Positions 13,945 to 22,044 of a DNA stretch of 24,254 nucleotides are shown piece by piece (position 1 is the first letter of the stretch; each line of letters opens with the position of its first letter). The DNA lies in the IMG/VR virus record IMGVR_UViG_3300037558_001388, positions 1 to 24,254 of that record, one strand, 5' to 3'. The notes beneath the pieces were generated by a model that worked only from the letters and a program-made list of their open reading frames with translations, was not told the DNA's origin and did not search any database. A program made the translations under genes and the position numbers. Source of the stretch: a virus.

Positions 13945-14885
13945 TTAAACTCACATTCTACCATAATCTCAGTTAAACATGCGAGCATGTTTATTTCTTG
14001 ATCCGCTACAAATGCCATTTGGTATTGATACTTAGCAAGAATAAGCACAGCAGCAGGAACACTAGAGTTTGCCAGGGATGTATAAAGAGCATCGTAAATA
14101 CGACGCATAAGTACACCAGAATCATTATCCAGGTTATCCACCACCCACTTCCGAACTTCTGCAAAGTTCTTTGATTTGAGGTTCTGAATAAGATTATTGA
14201 CTTTAACATCTGAGAACGTCGCAAGTATTCCAGCATCAATAGATCCTCCTGAAGAATATCTTTGACATTCATTAAGAACACGTCTCCAATCTGGGAAGTG
14301 TTTGTTAATAAGTTCTACCAGGACCTTGTTATCATATTTAACACCTTCTGTATCCAAGATTTGTTGGATACGTTTGAAGAATGAGGCTGCAATTGCCTGT
14401 CGCTCTTTTCCCTTAATGGAAAATTCGACAACGGCGCATCGCGAGTGGAGGGGCTCAAGAATTTTGTTTTTATAATTGCAGGTAAAGATAAATCTGCAGT
14501 TACTACTAAACTCCTCAATAAACGCCCGTAGGAGGAGTTGTACATCATTGGTTGTGTTATCTGCTTCATCAATGATGATGACTTTGTGTTTTGCAGTTGA
14601 CGAAAGCGAGACGGTCGAAGCGAAATTCTTCGCATTGTTTCGGACAGTATCCAAGAACCGTCCCTCATCGGATCCATTGATGACATAAAAATCTACTCCT
14701 AGTTCGTTACACAATGCTTTAGCAACTGTGGTTTTCCCACATCCTGCAGGACCTGAGAGTAGAAGATTAGGAACTTCTCCTTTATCTAGGAAGTCTTGAA
14801 AAGTCTTTTTAATACTTGGTGGTAAAATACATTCTTCAATTTTACGTGGGCGATATTTCTCTACCCACAGAAATTCATCACGCAT
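13941..14885 (-). CDS. gp44: Clamp loader large subunit gp44 (RFC-like AAA+)
   Basis: A 314-residue AAA+ ATPase that, with gp62, opens and loads the gp45 ring on primed DNA. Features: WVEKYRPRKIEE at the N-terminus (clamp-loader box II), Walker A GPAGCGKTT (about 47-55), Walker B VIIIDEAD (about 102-109), sensor 1 FIFTCNYKNKI and the SRC arginine-finger motif. The C-terminal third is helical, as in RFC small subunits. I use the ATG at 14885, 2 nt after the upstream stop; a TTG six bases earlier is less likely. Confidence 0.96.
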   Translation of the reverse strand: MRDEFLWVEKYRPRKIEECILPPSIKKTFQDFLDKGEVPNLLLSGPAGCGKTTVAKALCNELGVDFYVINGSDEGRFLDTVRNNAKNFASTVSLSSTAKHKVIIIDEADNTTNDVQLLLRAFIEEFSSNCRFIFTCNYKNKILEPLHSRCAVVEFSIKGKERQAIAASFFKRIQQILDTEGVKYDNKVLVELINKHFPDWRRVLNECQRYSSGGSIDAGILATFSDVKVNNLIQNLKSKNFAEVRKWVVDNLDNDSGVLMRRIYDALYTSLANSSVPAAVLILAKYQYQMAFVADQEINMLACLTEIMVECEFK

Positions 14886-14887
14886 AA

Positions 14888-15415
14888 TCAAATCCAGTCA
14901 GGTTTGCGGTGTGGCAACCGAAGGTAATTATCGCATACCCATGGTTTAGATGCAATATACATCTTATATTTGTCAAAGATGGATATTGAAGTATCCAACT
15001 TAAACTCATCAGGTCCAGCAAATACAAAGGGTGTTGTGTCTTTTCCACTACGTCCTTGAGGATCTGCAGTAGGAAGTATCTCCTTTGCTGCTAAGAGAGT
15101 TTTCTGGCAGGTGTGAACCTTACCATAGCGAGCAGTGTACTCATCACACATAGCAAGTCCATGAGCAAGCAACCATTGCCAGTTAGTTACAAACTCATTC
15201 GCCCAGATAGTACATGGGTGATTACGAAAAGCACCCTTCTCAGTAGCATAGGGAGTACCGTCTGCTCTAGGAAGAGTGCCGAAGTTATGTCCCCATTTGT
15301 CAGAGCATACAATAGCAAGCATCTGACATGTCTCCAAGGGCATCTTGACAATGTGTTTGTCAGGCAAAACCCTGGCAGACTCCCAAGGACTGGGAGAAGT
15401 CACAAAGATATTCAT
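14888..15415 (-). CDS. Conserved phage protein of unknown function in the clamp operon
   Basis: A 175-residue soluble protein. I recognise it as a phage family with the pattern DKHIVKMPLETCQML (19-33), a central FRNHPCTIWANEFVTNWQWL, and DEYTARYGKVHTCQ, but I know of no established function. Conserved histidines, cysteines, glutamates and tryptophans suggest an enzyme or metal-binding protein. A link to pyrimidine-dimer repair has been suggested for similar phage proteins, but I see no T4 DenV-like motif, so I do not assign it. It is embedded between gp45 (4-nt overlap) and gp44 (2-nt gap), which points to a role near replication. Confidence 0.75.
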   Translation of the reverse strand: MNIFVTSPSPWESARVLPDKHIVKMPLETCQMLAIVCSDKWGHNFGTLPRADGTPYATEKGAFRNHPCTIWANEFVTNWQWLLAHGLAMCDEYTARYGKVHTCQKTLLAAKEILPTADPQGRSGKDTTPFVFAGPDEFKLDTSISIFDKYKMYIASKPWVCDNYLRLPHRKPDWI

Positions 15416-16095
15416 TCAAAAGTCGAATCAGGTTCTAAAGCAATATAATAGATTAGATCATGATTCTTACTATTGAACCGAGCAAGAAGTTTTTGAGATA
15501 CAACTACATCATAAGTTCCAGGAAGAATCTTGATGTTCTCTACTTTGAAGTTAAAATTAAATACTGCATTAGTTTCTCCAACAACTTCTTCATGAGCGTT
15601 AGAAGTATCATTCTTCTTGTCACGAACAACAAGTTTTACTACACCGTTCTCACCAACAGCGGAGATATCTGGCAGTTGATAAACAGCAGCTGCTTTCAAA
15701 AGTTTCTCAAGAACTAGAGTAGATAATTCGAAACATACATCTTCACTAGGGAGAGAAATTTCTTTATCGGGAGGAGTAACAATGACAGAAGGATCAGCAA
15801 AGAAATATTTGGAGCGAGAACGTCCTTCTCTGATCACAACATATCCATCATTAGCAAAATCAAGTTCAGGTTTTTTATGGAGACTCATACCATTAAGGAA
15901 TTGGTTGAGATCATAGATACCAAAATCTTTAGAAAATTCCTCACTAATAGTTGCTTCAGCAAGAATGTTCTTCATCACACTAATAGTGCGAAGTTTACTA
16001 CCCTCTTTAAAAAGAATTGATTGGTTGATCGAAGAAAAGTTTTTAAGAAGAGAAAGAGTAGAATCAGAAAGTTTCATAGGGTTGCGAATTTTCAT
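15412..16095 (-). CDS. gp45: Sliding clamp gp45
   Basis: A 227-residue trimeric DNA clamp. It tethers polymerase gp43 and, in T4, is also the DNA-tracking co-activator of late transcription with gp55 and gp33. Recognition: MKLSDSTLSLLKNFSSINQS, DFGIYDLNQFLNGMSL, YFFADPSVIVTPP and the C-terminal YYIALEPDST, all matching T4 gp45 in order. I use the ATG at 16095, which overlaps the upstream stop (TGATG). A GTG one codon earlier and an internal ATG at 16077 (MKLSDS, the T4-like start) are alternatives. The gene leads the clamp/loader block. Confidence 0.94.
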   Translation of the reverse strand: MKIRNPMKLSDSTLSLLKNFSSINQSILFKEGSKLRTISVMKNILAEATISEEFSKDFGIYDLNQFLNGMSLHKKPELDFANDGYVVIREGRSRSKYFFADPSVIVTPPDKEISLPSEDVCFELSTLVLEKLLKAAAVYQLPDISAVGENGVVKLVVRDKKNDTSNAHEEVVGETNAVFNFNFKVENIKILPGTYDVVVSQKLLARFNSKNHDLIYYIALEPDSTFE

Positions 16096-16550
16096 CACTG
16101 AGGGTAAGTTTCACGTTTTGCATTTTTGTCATTGAAATGCATTAGAAGGACAGCATAATGCAGAATCTTCATAATGTCACGGCGGGCAGTGCCCTTCTTA
16201 TCATATCGTGACGCATACTTGAGGATGTTGCTGCGACAGAATGCCTCACCATCACCACAAGCTTCGATAAGATCAAGAGTCTGAATCTTATCATCACCAG
16301 CAGAATAATGCTGTTGATATGTTCTACCAATGTACTCTTGTAATTCTTTGATAATTTCATCTTCACTGTACTTCCTTCTACCATTGGGAGTTGGAAGATC
16401 AGGAATTGTAAGTGAAATTAAATCATCATCACCTCCCCAAAAATCAATGTAATCAGATTCACTTGCTTCACTAATACTACTCGTTAGAATAATATTTTCA
16501 TCATATTTATTTTCAGACATAACGTCGTGTAGGAAACTCCAAGAAGTCAT
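16095..16550 (-). CDS. DUF3310 protein (nucleotide-kinase-like C-terminus)
   Basis: A 151-residue protein. Residues 78-140 match the DUF3310 pattern: YQQHYSAGDDKIQTLDLIEA, then FCRSNILKYASRYDKKG and an IMKILHYAVLL helix. DUF3310 occurs in many phages and includes the C-terminal part of T7 gp1.7 nucleotide kinase, so a nucleotide-binding or kinase role is possible but not shown. The first 75 residues are acidic and low-complexity (DFWGGDDDLISL) and look specific to this group. The start at 16550 has no clear Shine-Dalgarno; Met11 (16520) is an alternative. It overlaps gp45 by one base. Confidence 0.75.
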   Translation of the reverse strand: MTSWSFLHDVMSENKYDENIILTSSISEASESDYIDFWGGDDDLISLTIPDLPTPNGRRKYSEDEIIKELQEYIGRTYQQHYSAGDDKIQTLDLIEACGDGEAFCRSNILKYASRYDKKGTARRDIMKILHYAVLLMHFNDKNAKRETYPQ

Positions 16551-16561
16551 ACTTTAGTATA

Positions 16562-17638
16562 TCAAGAGATAGTTGTTTCGTCAATGGGCATTTCAAAATC
16601 AGCATCAACCTTGTCGTACAATTCTAAAAATGCTTGCTTAGTTTCATCATCGAAACGATTGATGCAAACTTGAATTGCTTTTCCCTTATCGCCAAAAATG
16701 CTATATGCCTTCATGATATGGACAAGTCGGCGGGTGCTGATAATTTCTTCAATACCACCATCATAGAATGTTTTACGAATGATGTCAGCCCAGTCCGTCA
16801 GACGCTTACAAAAATCAACATCAGCACAAAACTTTTCTAATATTTTAGTTTCAATAGTAGTTGGTGGGTATTCTTGTTCAAAGGTTACAGGGAACCTTTC
16901 AAGGAATGCTTCGTTGAGCACATTAGTACCAATGAATCGTCCATCATCTGAACCTTTACCTTTGGTATTTGCTGTGGCAAATATTTGGAAACCCTCTGCT
17001 GGTGAAACCCATTTGCCAATCTTCTTGAGGAAAACCCCCTTTCCTTCGAGAATAGATTGGAGACAAAGGATTTTGTTTGAGGCAAGATCGATTTCGTCAA
17101 GGAGCAGCACAGCACCCCGTTGCAGGGCTTCAATAACGGGTCCGTTATGCCAAACGGTTTCGCCATTAATAAGGCGGAAACCACCAATGAGATCATCTTC
17201 GTCTGTTTCGATTGTAATATTTACACGGATGAGTTCTCTTTCGATTTGAGAACATGCTTGTTCAACAGAAAACGTTTTACCGTTTCCCGACAATCCAGTA
17301 ATAAATGTCGGATAAAATACACGGGACTTAATAATTTTTTTAATATCACCAAAGTTACCAAACTTGACGAAGGTATCATCTTTCTCAGGGACAAGATTTT
17401 GCTCAACTGCTGGTAAAGCTGTAGGAGAATTATAAGTCACTTCCAATTCTTCTACAGTTTCTTTAGTTACTTCTAAATTCCATTTACCACGTCCGACTTT
17501 ACAATCAGTCAGTTTGTTGGTAATGGTTTGATAATTAAAATCATTCATCTGACAAAATGCTTTGATTTCAGCAGACGTTACTGATTCACCATAGGATTCA
17601 TGAAGACAGTTAATAATGGTTTGCTTGGATAGTCCCAT
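16562..17638 (-). CDS. cobS: CobS-like / MoxR-type AAA+ ATPase
   Basis: A 358-residue AAA+ ATPase, the gene usually labelled cobS (cobaltochelatase subunit) in T4-like cyanophages. Residues 1-60 look like a small winged-helix domain. Motifs: Walker A TGLSGNGKT (114-122), GGFRLINGETVWHNGPV between Walker motifs as in CobS/MoxR proteins, Walker B AVLLLDEID (176-184), sensor 1 ATANT (221-225) and an arginine finger in LNEAFLERF. A cobaltochelatase also needs CobT and CobN; a CobT-like gene lies directly upstream and no CobN is in the window. The two may form a chelatase-like or other MoxR/VWA remodelling machine. AAAGGA precedes the ATG. Confidence 0.88.
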   Translation of the reverse strand: MGLSKQTIINCLHESYGESVTSAEIKAFCQMNDFNYQTITNKLTDCKVGRGKWNLEVTKETVEELEVTYNSPTALPAVEQNLVPEKDDTFVKFGNFGDIKKIIKSRVFYPTFITGLSGNGKTFSVEQACSQIERELIRVNITIETDEDDLIGGFRLINGETVWHNGPVIEALQRGAVLLLDEIDLASNKILCLQSILEGKGVFLKKIGKWVSPAEGFQIFATANTKGKGSDDGRFIGTNVLNEAFLERFPVTFEQEYPPTTIETKILEKFCADVDFCKRLTDWADIIRKTFYDGGIEEIISTRRLVHIMKAYSIFGDKGKAIQVCINRFDDETKQAFLELYDKVDADFEMPIDETTIS

Positions 17639-17699
17639 GTTCCTTTGTTGTTTACTTTCATATTATACACAAAAAGGAGAGGCAAAACCACCCCAGTGT

Positions 17700-17837
17700 T
17701 CACTTAGCATACCGTCCATACTTAAACATCATTGCACCTAGCAACCATGCATCTGTGAGTTTTTTAGGTCCTTCTAAAAGAACTTTACGAATCTTTGGAT
17801 CAGTTTCGCTCTGTAGTGCTATTTCTTTCCAGTTCAT
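17700..17837 (-). CDS. Predicted 45-residue protein between CobT- and CobS-like genes
   Basis: A 45-codon ORF (MNWKEIALQSETDPKIRKVL then a LEGPKKLTDAWLLGAMMFKYG segment and a basic end). The ATG overlaps the stop of the VWA gene by 4 nt (ATGA), a strong sign of translational coupling. It is helical, amphipathic and basic, with no recognised domain. Its position between an AAA+ ATPase and its presumed VWA partner makes an adaptor role conceivable; that is inference. Confidence 0.6.
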   Translation of the reverse strand: MNWKEIALQSETDPKIRKVLLEGPKKLTDAWLLGAMMFKYGRYAK

Positions 17838-19909
17838 GCCACAAGGGAGATAAATTCTCCCAGAACTTTTTTATTTAGTTTCTTAATCTTGAGACTTTTG
17901 GCAAATGCAGATTTTATCTTTGCCTTAGTAGCACCCTCATCAACATCAAACTCAACGTCTTGAGATAGAGCATTACAAGAAAGTCCAAAGTATGCGTCAT
18001 ATCCAGAGTTGCGGATAACAAAACTTCTTTCCTTTCTCCATTCAGATTGTAGTTTAGACAGTTCAGGCATACCCTCATAATAAAGTTTCAAGAATGAATT
18101 AGCGTCTCTTGGAGCAAGCAAACGAATGCCAATAAAATTAACATTTGGAAAATTGTCTTTAAGATTTTTTATCATAACGTCAACAAAAACAGAATATCCA
18201 CCATCAAACTTATACGTGTTACCGGTTTTTCTATCACGAAGAGTAGATTTGTAAGGATCAAAACGTCCAATTCCTAAAAACTCTGTATTATTTTCCCAGT
18301 AACGTTTGATATACCTGTGATATCCAAGAGGACATGCCTCTCCATCCGTCAAAACAATACATTGAACTTTCTGTAGTTTATTATCTCTCTGAAACTTAGG
18401 AAGAATTTGATGAAGACAAACCAGAGCCTCATTAAGAGGTGTACCAGAGAGAGACATCTTCCTACCAATTTGATAATACATTTGATAGGGTTTGTCAAAA
18501 TAAACTGCGTGACGCCATACGTTGAGCATCTGCTTCTCTAGTTCTCTTACTGAAGTCTTACTAGTAAGAATGTTCATCAAATTAAAATCATCATTAACGA
18601 CAAGTTGATTTTCTTTCTTTTCGTAATGAGGAACAATATTTGCAGGATTACCGTCCTCAGGAATGAACCACTCATTTGTAAATGCATATACTTCAAAAGG
18701 AATACCAACTTTCTTACAAAACCACAGAAGATTAAACATCTGTTTGCAAGTGTCTAAGAGAGTATGTTGCATAGAACCACTCCAATCAAGCATAAACACT
18801 AATCCATGATTTTTGCCGTCCGCAAGTGTGGTTACCTTACGAAAGAGATCCTCATTATATTTGTAAGTATGAAGTTTAGTGCAATCAAGAATACCAGTGC
18901 GTGCTGTGGTGGCACGGGCATAAGAGTCTGCTGCTTTCTTACATTCAAACTCTTTTACAAGATAACTTACTTCTTTCTGTGCAGAGCGTTTGAATTGAAA
19001 ATATTCACTATCAACTTTCTCAAAAATATCACATCCCATATCAGAACCAAGTTTTTCTTGATAATCAAATTTGGAGTCAATGTATTCATGAACAACCACA
19101 TTTGAAGCGATGACGCTATCAAGGTTTACATTAGGAACCTCAACATATACATTTTCAGATCCATATTCTTCTACTAACCCCTTTATATTTTCTGAAAGAG
19201 AATCAGCAGTTTGAACCTCAGGTTCACTTCTCACATCACTTTCCCCTTGAGAGAAATCTTCAATCATCCCTTCGGGTTTAGATTCTTCACTTTGATCTTC
19301 TTGTTCTTCTTTTGATTCCTGCTGGGATTGAGGAGCATCAAGATTATTATTTTCAGGTTTATTAGATTGTTTACAATGTTTATATAATACTTCAGCAGCA
19401 TCCAATGCTTCATCAAAAGTCTCACAATTTTGAATCATGAGAATAATTTCTTTCTCTTCATCGGTGAAAGAAAAATCTATAAAATTACCAATCTTAAAGT
19501 ATAAATTTGCACGATCAGCAAGATTGAGATCAGAAATATTGCTGTCAGATATAGAGAAAAAGTCTTCTTCTTGTAATTCCTTATAGCCATGGTAGAAAGT
19601 TTTTAATAGTCCAGCATACTTACGTTTCATCAACTTTTCGATACGAGCATCTTCCACAACATTCACAAACTGAGGTGGAATTTTTTTCTTTTCTAACCAA
19701 TTCTCATCAGGAGTAAAAAGTGCGTGTCCTACTTCATGTCCCACCAAAAGATCATATACAATATTACTTGCTTTGTCCCACATCGGAAGAGTCAAAACAC
19801 GATCATGAACGTCAAACTGAGCAGTGGAAACCCTTCTGTGCTCTACCACCAGATCTTCTGTTGCAAGGAGTTTTGCAAGTTGTGATTTGATTTCATGCTT
19901 GACTGTCAT
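17834..19909 (-). CDS. CobT-like VWA protein with HExxH metallopeptidase motif
   Basis: A 691-residue protein. Residues 54-65 (LLVGHEVGHALF) contain HExxH (H58, E59, H62), and residues 83-97 (NVVEDARIEKLMKRK) could supply a third zinc ligand; the same segment resembles the E-x-A-R-x-E region of CobT. Residues 185-245 are an acidic, low-complexity linker, as in CobT. From about residue 340, LDCTKLHTYKYNEDLFRKV leads into a VWA domain with MIDAS motif DWSGSM (375-380) and a LTDGEACP strand. CobT/VWA proteins work with MoxR/CobS AAA+ ATPases, and one lies 196 nt downstream. The combination is most easily read as an AAA+/VWA pair with a peptidase-like head. AGGGA precedes the ATG. Confidence 0.8.
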   Translation of the reverse strand: MTVKHEIKSQLAKLLATEDLVVEHRRVSTAQFDVHDRVLTLPMWDKASNIVYDLLVGHEVGHALFTPDENWLEKKKIPPQFVNVVEDARIEKLMKRKYAGLLKTFYHGYKELQEEDFFSISDSNISDLNLADRANLYFKIGNFIDFSFTDEEKEIILMIQNCETFDEALDAAEVLYKHCKQSNKPENNNLDAPQSQQESKEEQEDQSEESKPEGMIEDFSQGESDVRSEPEVQTADSLSENIKGLVEEYGSENVYVEVPNVNLDSVIASNVVVHEYIDSKFDYQEKLGSDMGCDIFEKVDSEYFQFKRSAQKEVSYLVKEFECKKAADSYARATTARTGILDCTKLHTYKYNEDLFRKVTTLADGKNHGLVFMLDWSGSMQHTLLDTCKQMFNLLWFCKKVGIPFEVYAFTNEWFIPEDGNPANIVPHYEKKENQLVVNDDFNLMNILTSKTSVRELEKQMLNVWRHAVYFDKPYQMYYQIGRKMSLSGTPLNEALVCLHQILPKFQRDNKLQKVQCIVLTDGEACPLGYHRYIKRYWENNTEFLGIGRFDPYKSTLRDRKTGNTYKFDGGYSVFVDVMIKNLKDNFPNVNFIGIRLLAPRDANSFLKLYYEGMPELSKLQSEWRKERSFVIRNSGYDAYFGLSCNALSQDVEFDVDEGATKAKIKSAFAKSLKIKKLNKKVLGEFISLVA

Positions 19910-19940
19910 AGGTTTCCCTGCTGATGCATCTATAATACTA

Positions 19941-19962
19941 AACCCCCGCCGAAGCGAGGGTT
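19941..19962 (-). terminator. UUCG-loop hairpin, probable terminator
   Basis: On the minus strand AACCCTCGC and GCGGGGGTT pair over 9 bp (one G-U) around a stable C(UUCG)G tetraloop. The following sequence is TAGTATT, so the U-run is poor. It lies between the 60-residue gene and the CobT-like gene and may terminate or stabilise the short upstream transcript. Confidence 0.65.
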
Positions 19963-20006
19963 GCTGAGTGACAGTTCTCCTAGTGTCCCGTTTTCTTTGC
20001 TTTGGT

Positions 20007-20189
20007 TTACTCTAGTACTGATTTGCAGATTTTTTTACAGATGTGTTGACGTTCATCACACTCAATCAGGCAGTTGTAATAGTCGTTCAGAGCATCACTC
20101 TGATTGTTTACTGATGAGATAGTTGTTTGTAAGTGGTTCACACTCTGTTTCCAACCGGCTAGTTGATTATGTGAGATGATGTTATGCAT
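20007..20189 (-). CDS. Small orphan protein, unknown function
   Basis: A 60-residue protein starting MHNIISHNQLAGWKQSVNHL. It is probably all-helical; the second half contains four cysteines (YYNCLIECDERQHICKKICK) spaced as if to form a disulfide pair or bind metal. I use the ATG at 20189, preceded by GGAGAG at 5 nt; an in-frame TTG four codons earlier is unlikely. It appears to be a single-gene unit, with its own sigma70-like promoter and a 100-nt leader upstream and a UUCG hairpin downstream. No family is recognised. Confidence 0.65.
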   Translation of the reverse strand: MHNIISHNQLAGWKQSVNHLQTTISSVNNQSDALNDYYNCLIECDERQHICKKICKSVLE

Positions 20190-20293
20190 GATACTCTCCA
20201 ATACAATAAAATAATAACGAAGGAGACTTAGAGCATGGTTCTCTCCAATTCTGTTATTATTTAGTCAGCGTATGCTAACTTAATGAAGTTCTT
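20190..20293 (-). promoter_or_regulatory. Leader with two-codon ORF and possible hairpin
   Basis: The transcribed leader of the 60-residue gene contains GGAGAGAACCATGCTCTAA: a Shine-Dalgarno, ATG, one codon and stop (20228-20236). The same TTGGAGAG...ATGC string recurs at the real start. GGAGA can pair with TCTCC 15 nt downstream, which would hide the first ribosome site. It suggests but does not prove leader-based control. Confidence 0.3.
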
Positions 20294-20321
20294 GTTATAC
20301 TTAACCTTTTCGTGATGTCAC
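20294..20321 (-). promoter_or_regulatory. Sigma70-type promoter overlapped by a palindrome
   Basis: On the minus strand GTGACA (-35, 5/6) and TATAAC (-10, 5/6) are 16 nt apart, reading toward the small orphan gene. The -35 lies inside the palindrome CGTGA-TG-TCACG (20311-20322), which could be a repressor site. The promoter begins just after the gp46 stop. Confidence 0.5.
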
Positions 20322-20331
20322 GCAATAGTTC

Positions 20332-22044
20332 TTAACTAACTATTCTACTAAACCCTTTTACTTTTTCAAACTTAATCAAATTTTCAAATTTATCAAATAA
20401 AGATTCTTTATGAGAGATAACAAAAATATTTGCATCCTTAATAACAAATCTAATAATTTTCAAAAATTCATCAGTACCAAATCCGTCAAGAGAACTGTCA
20501 AATACTTCATCCATTATCAGCAAATTGGTGTTTACTGAGTTTTTCATCCTTGCTACTTCCCTCCAGGTGAACAAAAGTGCTAGATCTATTCTCATCTTCT
20601 CTCCCTCGCTGAAAGAAGAATAGGAAAAATCCTCATGTATTGGGGACTTAACGGTTTCGTTAAATTCTTCATCAAGAGTAAAGTTAATATAAAAGTCCAT
20701 CATCTGTAGATAACGGTTCACCTGCTGATTAATCAGAGGAAGATACTTCTTAATGATTTTTGTTTTAACTCCACCGTCCTTAAGCAAACTATACGAAAAA
20801 TCGTAGTAGTTAATTGTGTCCTTTCTTGACGCTAAATCGTCAAATGTAGTTTTTAAATTGTCTTTGAAGGTTTCTAGCTTCTCATGTTCAGTATTTCGGT
20901 TTGCAAGTTGCTCGGTAAGCTCTTGAACTTCCGATTCCAGATTACTGATTTGTCTCTGACATCCAGTAATCCTAACATTGTTTTGAGAAATGCCATTCTG
21001 TAGTTTAGAAATCTCCTTTGAAAGGGTTGTAAATTGACGCTCTCGCTCCTGTTCCTCATTAATTGCCTCATCCAGATCTTTCAAACCAGATTGCAACTCT
21101 TTTGCTACATTTTGAGCGTCGTCAATCTTATTTATTCTGAAGTCCTCTTCGATTGATTGTGTACATGTAGGACAAACCGTATTCTCTGTGAAGAACTTAT
21201 GCTCTTTTGTAAGCATTGCTGCTTTTTGAGTGATTTTACCCTTCAACCCACTCAATTTACGCAGTTTTTCTGTTGCACCAGTGACATATTCCTGTTCTTT
21301 AAGGTATCCAAACACCTTTTCTTCTGTCAAACCTACTTCTTTAAGGTAAAGATCAATCAATTTGTTTTGTTCAGTTACCTTTTCCTTATTTTTAGAGATA
21401 TTTTCCTTACCCTGAGACTCCAATTGTTCAATAAAACGACTTTGCATCGCCACTTTGTCACTCAAAGACTCTTTTTTTAAATTCAAAGTCTTAATTTCGT
21501 CTTTTAGAACACTAATCTTACCTTTAATCACAGAATTCATGGAAGAAAATATCTTGATATCAAGCAAATCTTCAATAACTTCACGGCGATTAATTGCAGA
21601 GAGTTGCATAAAGGGCACAAAGGTGCTACTACCAAGAATTACAATCTGCGTAAACGATTTGTAGTTCATTTTTAGAACATTTTTCTCAAACCACTTCTGC
21701 TGATCGTTTGCTGCAGCGTCTTGATTTAATTGTTCACCATTACGATAAATTTGAAAAATGGCGGGTTTAATACCTCTTACCACTTTCCATAGAATGTTTC
21801 CTATAGAAAACTCAACTTCTACAACGCAATCTTTCTCATTAACCGTATTTGGTAGTAAGGGTTTATTAATCTTACGAAATGCTTTGCCAAAAAGAGAAAA
21901 GGTAAGAGCATCAAGAATTGTTGATTTACCAGCACCATTAGTGCCGATAATCATCGTATTACCGTTTTCGTTTAGTTTAACTTCAGTAAAGTGATTACCC
22001 GTTGAAAGAAAATTCTTCCAACGAATCTTCTCAAATAAAATCAT
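20332..22044 (-). CDS. gp46: Recombination endonuclease subunit gp46 (SbcC/Rad50-like)
   Basis: A 570-residue SMC-like ATPase that, with gp47, resects DNA ends and degrades host DNA, supplying single strands for UvsX. Walker A is GTNGAGKST (34-42). The zinc hook is CPTC (291-294), flanked by two charged coiled-coil arms (about 175-285 and 300-410). The ABC signature is FSEGEKMR (478-485), and Walker B is LLIMDEVFDSSLD (508-520), followed by the H-loop region VISHKE. The ATG overlaps the upstream DUF3110 gene by 14 nt. It is about the size of T4 gp46. Confidence 0.96.
   Translation of the reverse strand: MILFEKIRWKNFLSTGNHFTEVKLNENGNTMIIGTNGAGKSTILDALTFSLFGKAFRKINKPLLPNTVNEKDCVVEVEFSIGNILWKVVRGIKPAIFQIYRNGEQLNQDAAANDQQKWFEKNVLKMNYKSFTQIVILGSSTFVPFMQLSAINRREVIEDLLDIKIFSSMNSVIKGKISVLKDEIKTLNLKKESLSDKVAMQSRFIEQLESQGKENISKNKEKVTEQNKLIDLYLKEVGLTEEKVFGYLKEQEYVTGATEKLRKLSGLKGKITQKAAMLTKEHKFFTENTVCPTCTQSIEEDFRINKIDDAQNVAKELQSGLKDLDEAINEEQERERQFTTLSKEISKLQNGISQNNVRITGCQRQISNLESEVQELTEQLANRNTEHEKLETFKDNLKTTFDDLASRKDTINYYDFSYSLLKDGGVKTKIIKKYLPLINQQVNRYLQMMDFYINFTLDEEFNETVKSPIHEDFSYSSFSEGEKMRIDLALLFTWREVARMKNSVNTNLLIMDEVFDSSLDGFGTDEFLKIIRFVIKDANIFVISHKESLFDKFENLIKFEKVKGFSRIVS

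Noticed and set aside
17663-17670. TATAATAT upstream of the CobS-like gene as a promoter
   Set aside because: A good -10 string, but no -35 at 15-19 nt and three mismatches to the T4 late box; left out as a feature, although weak activity is possible.
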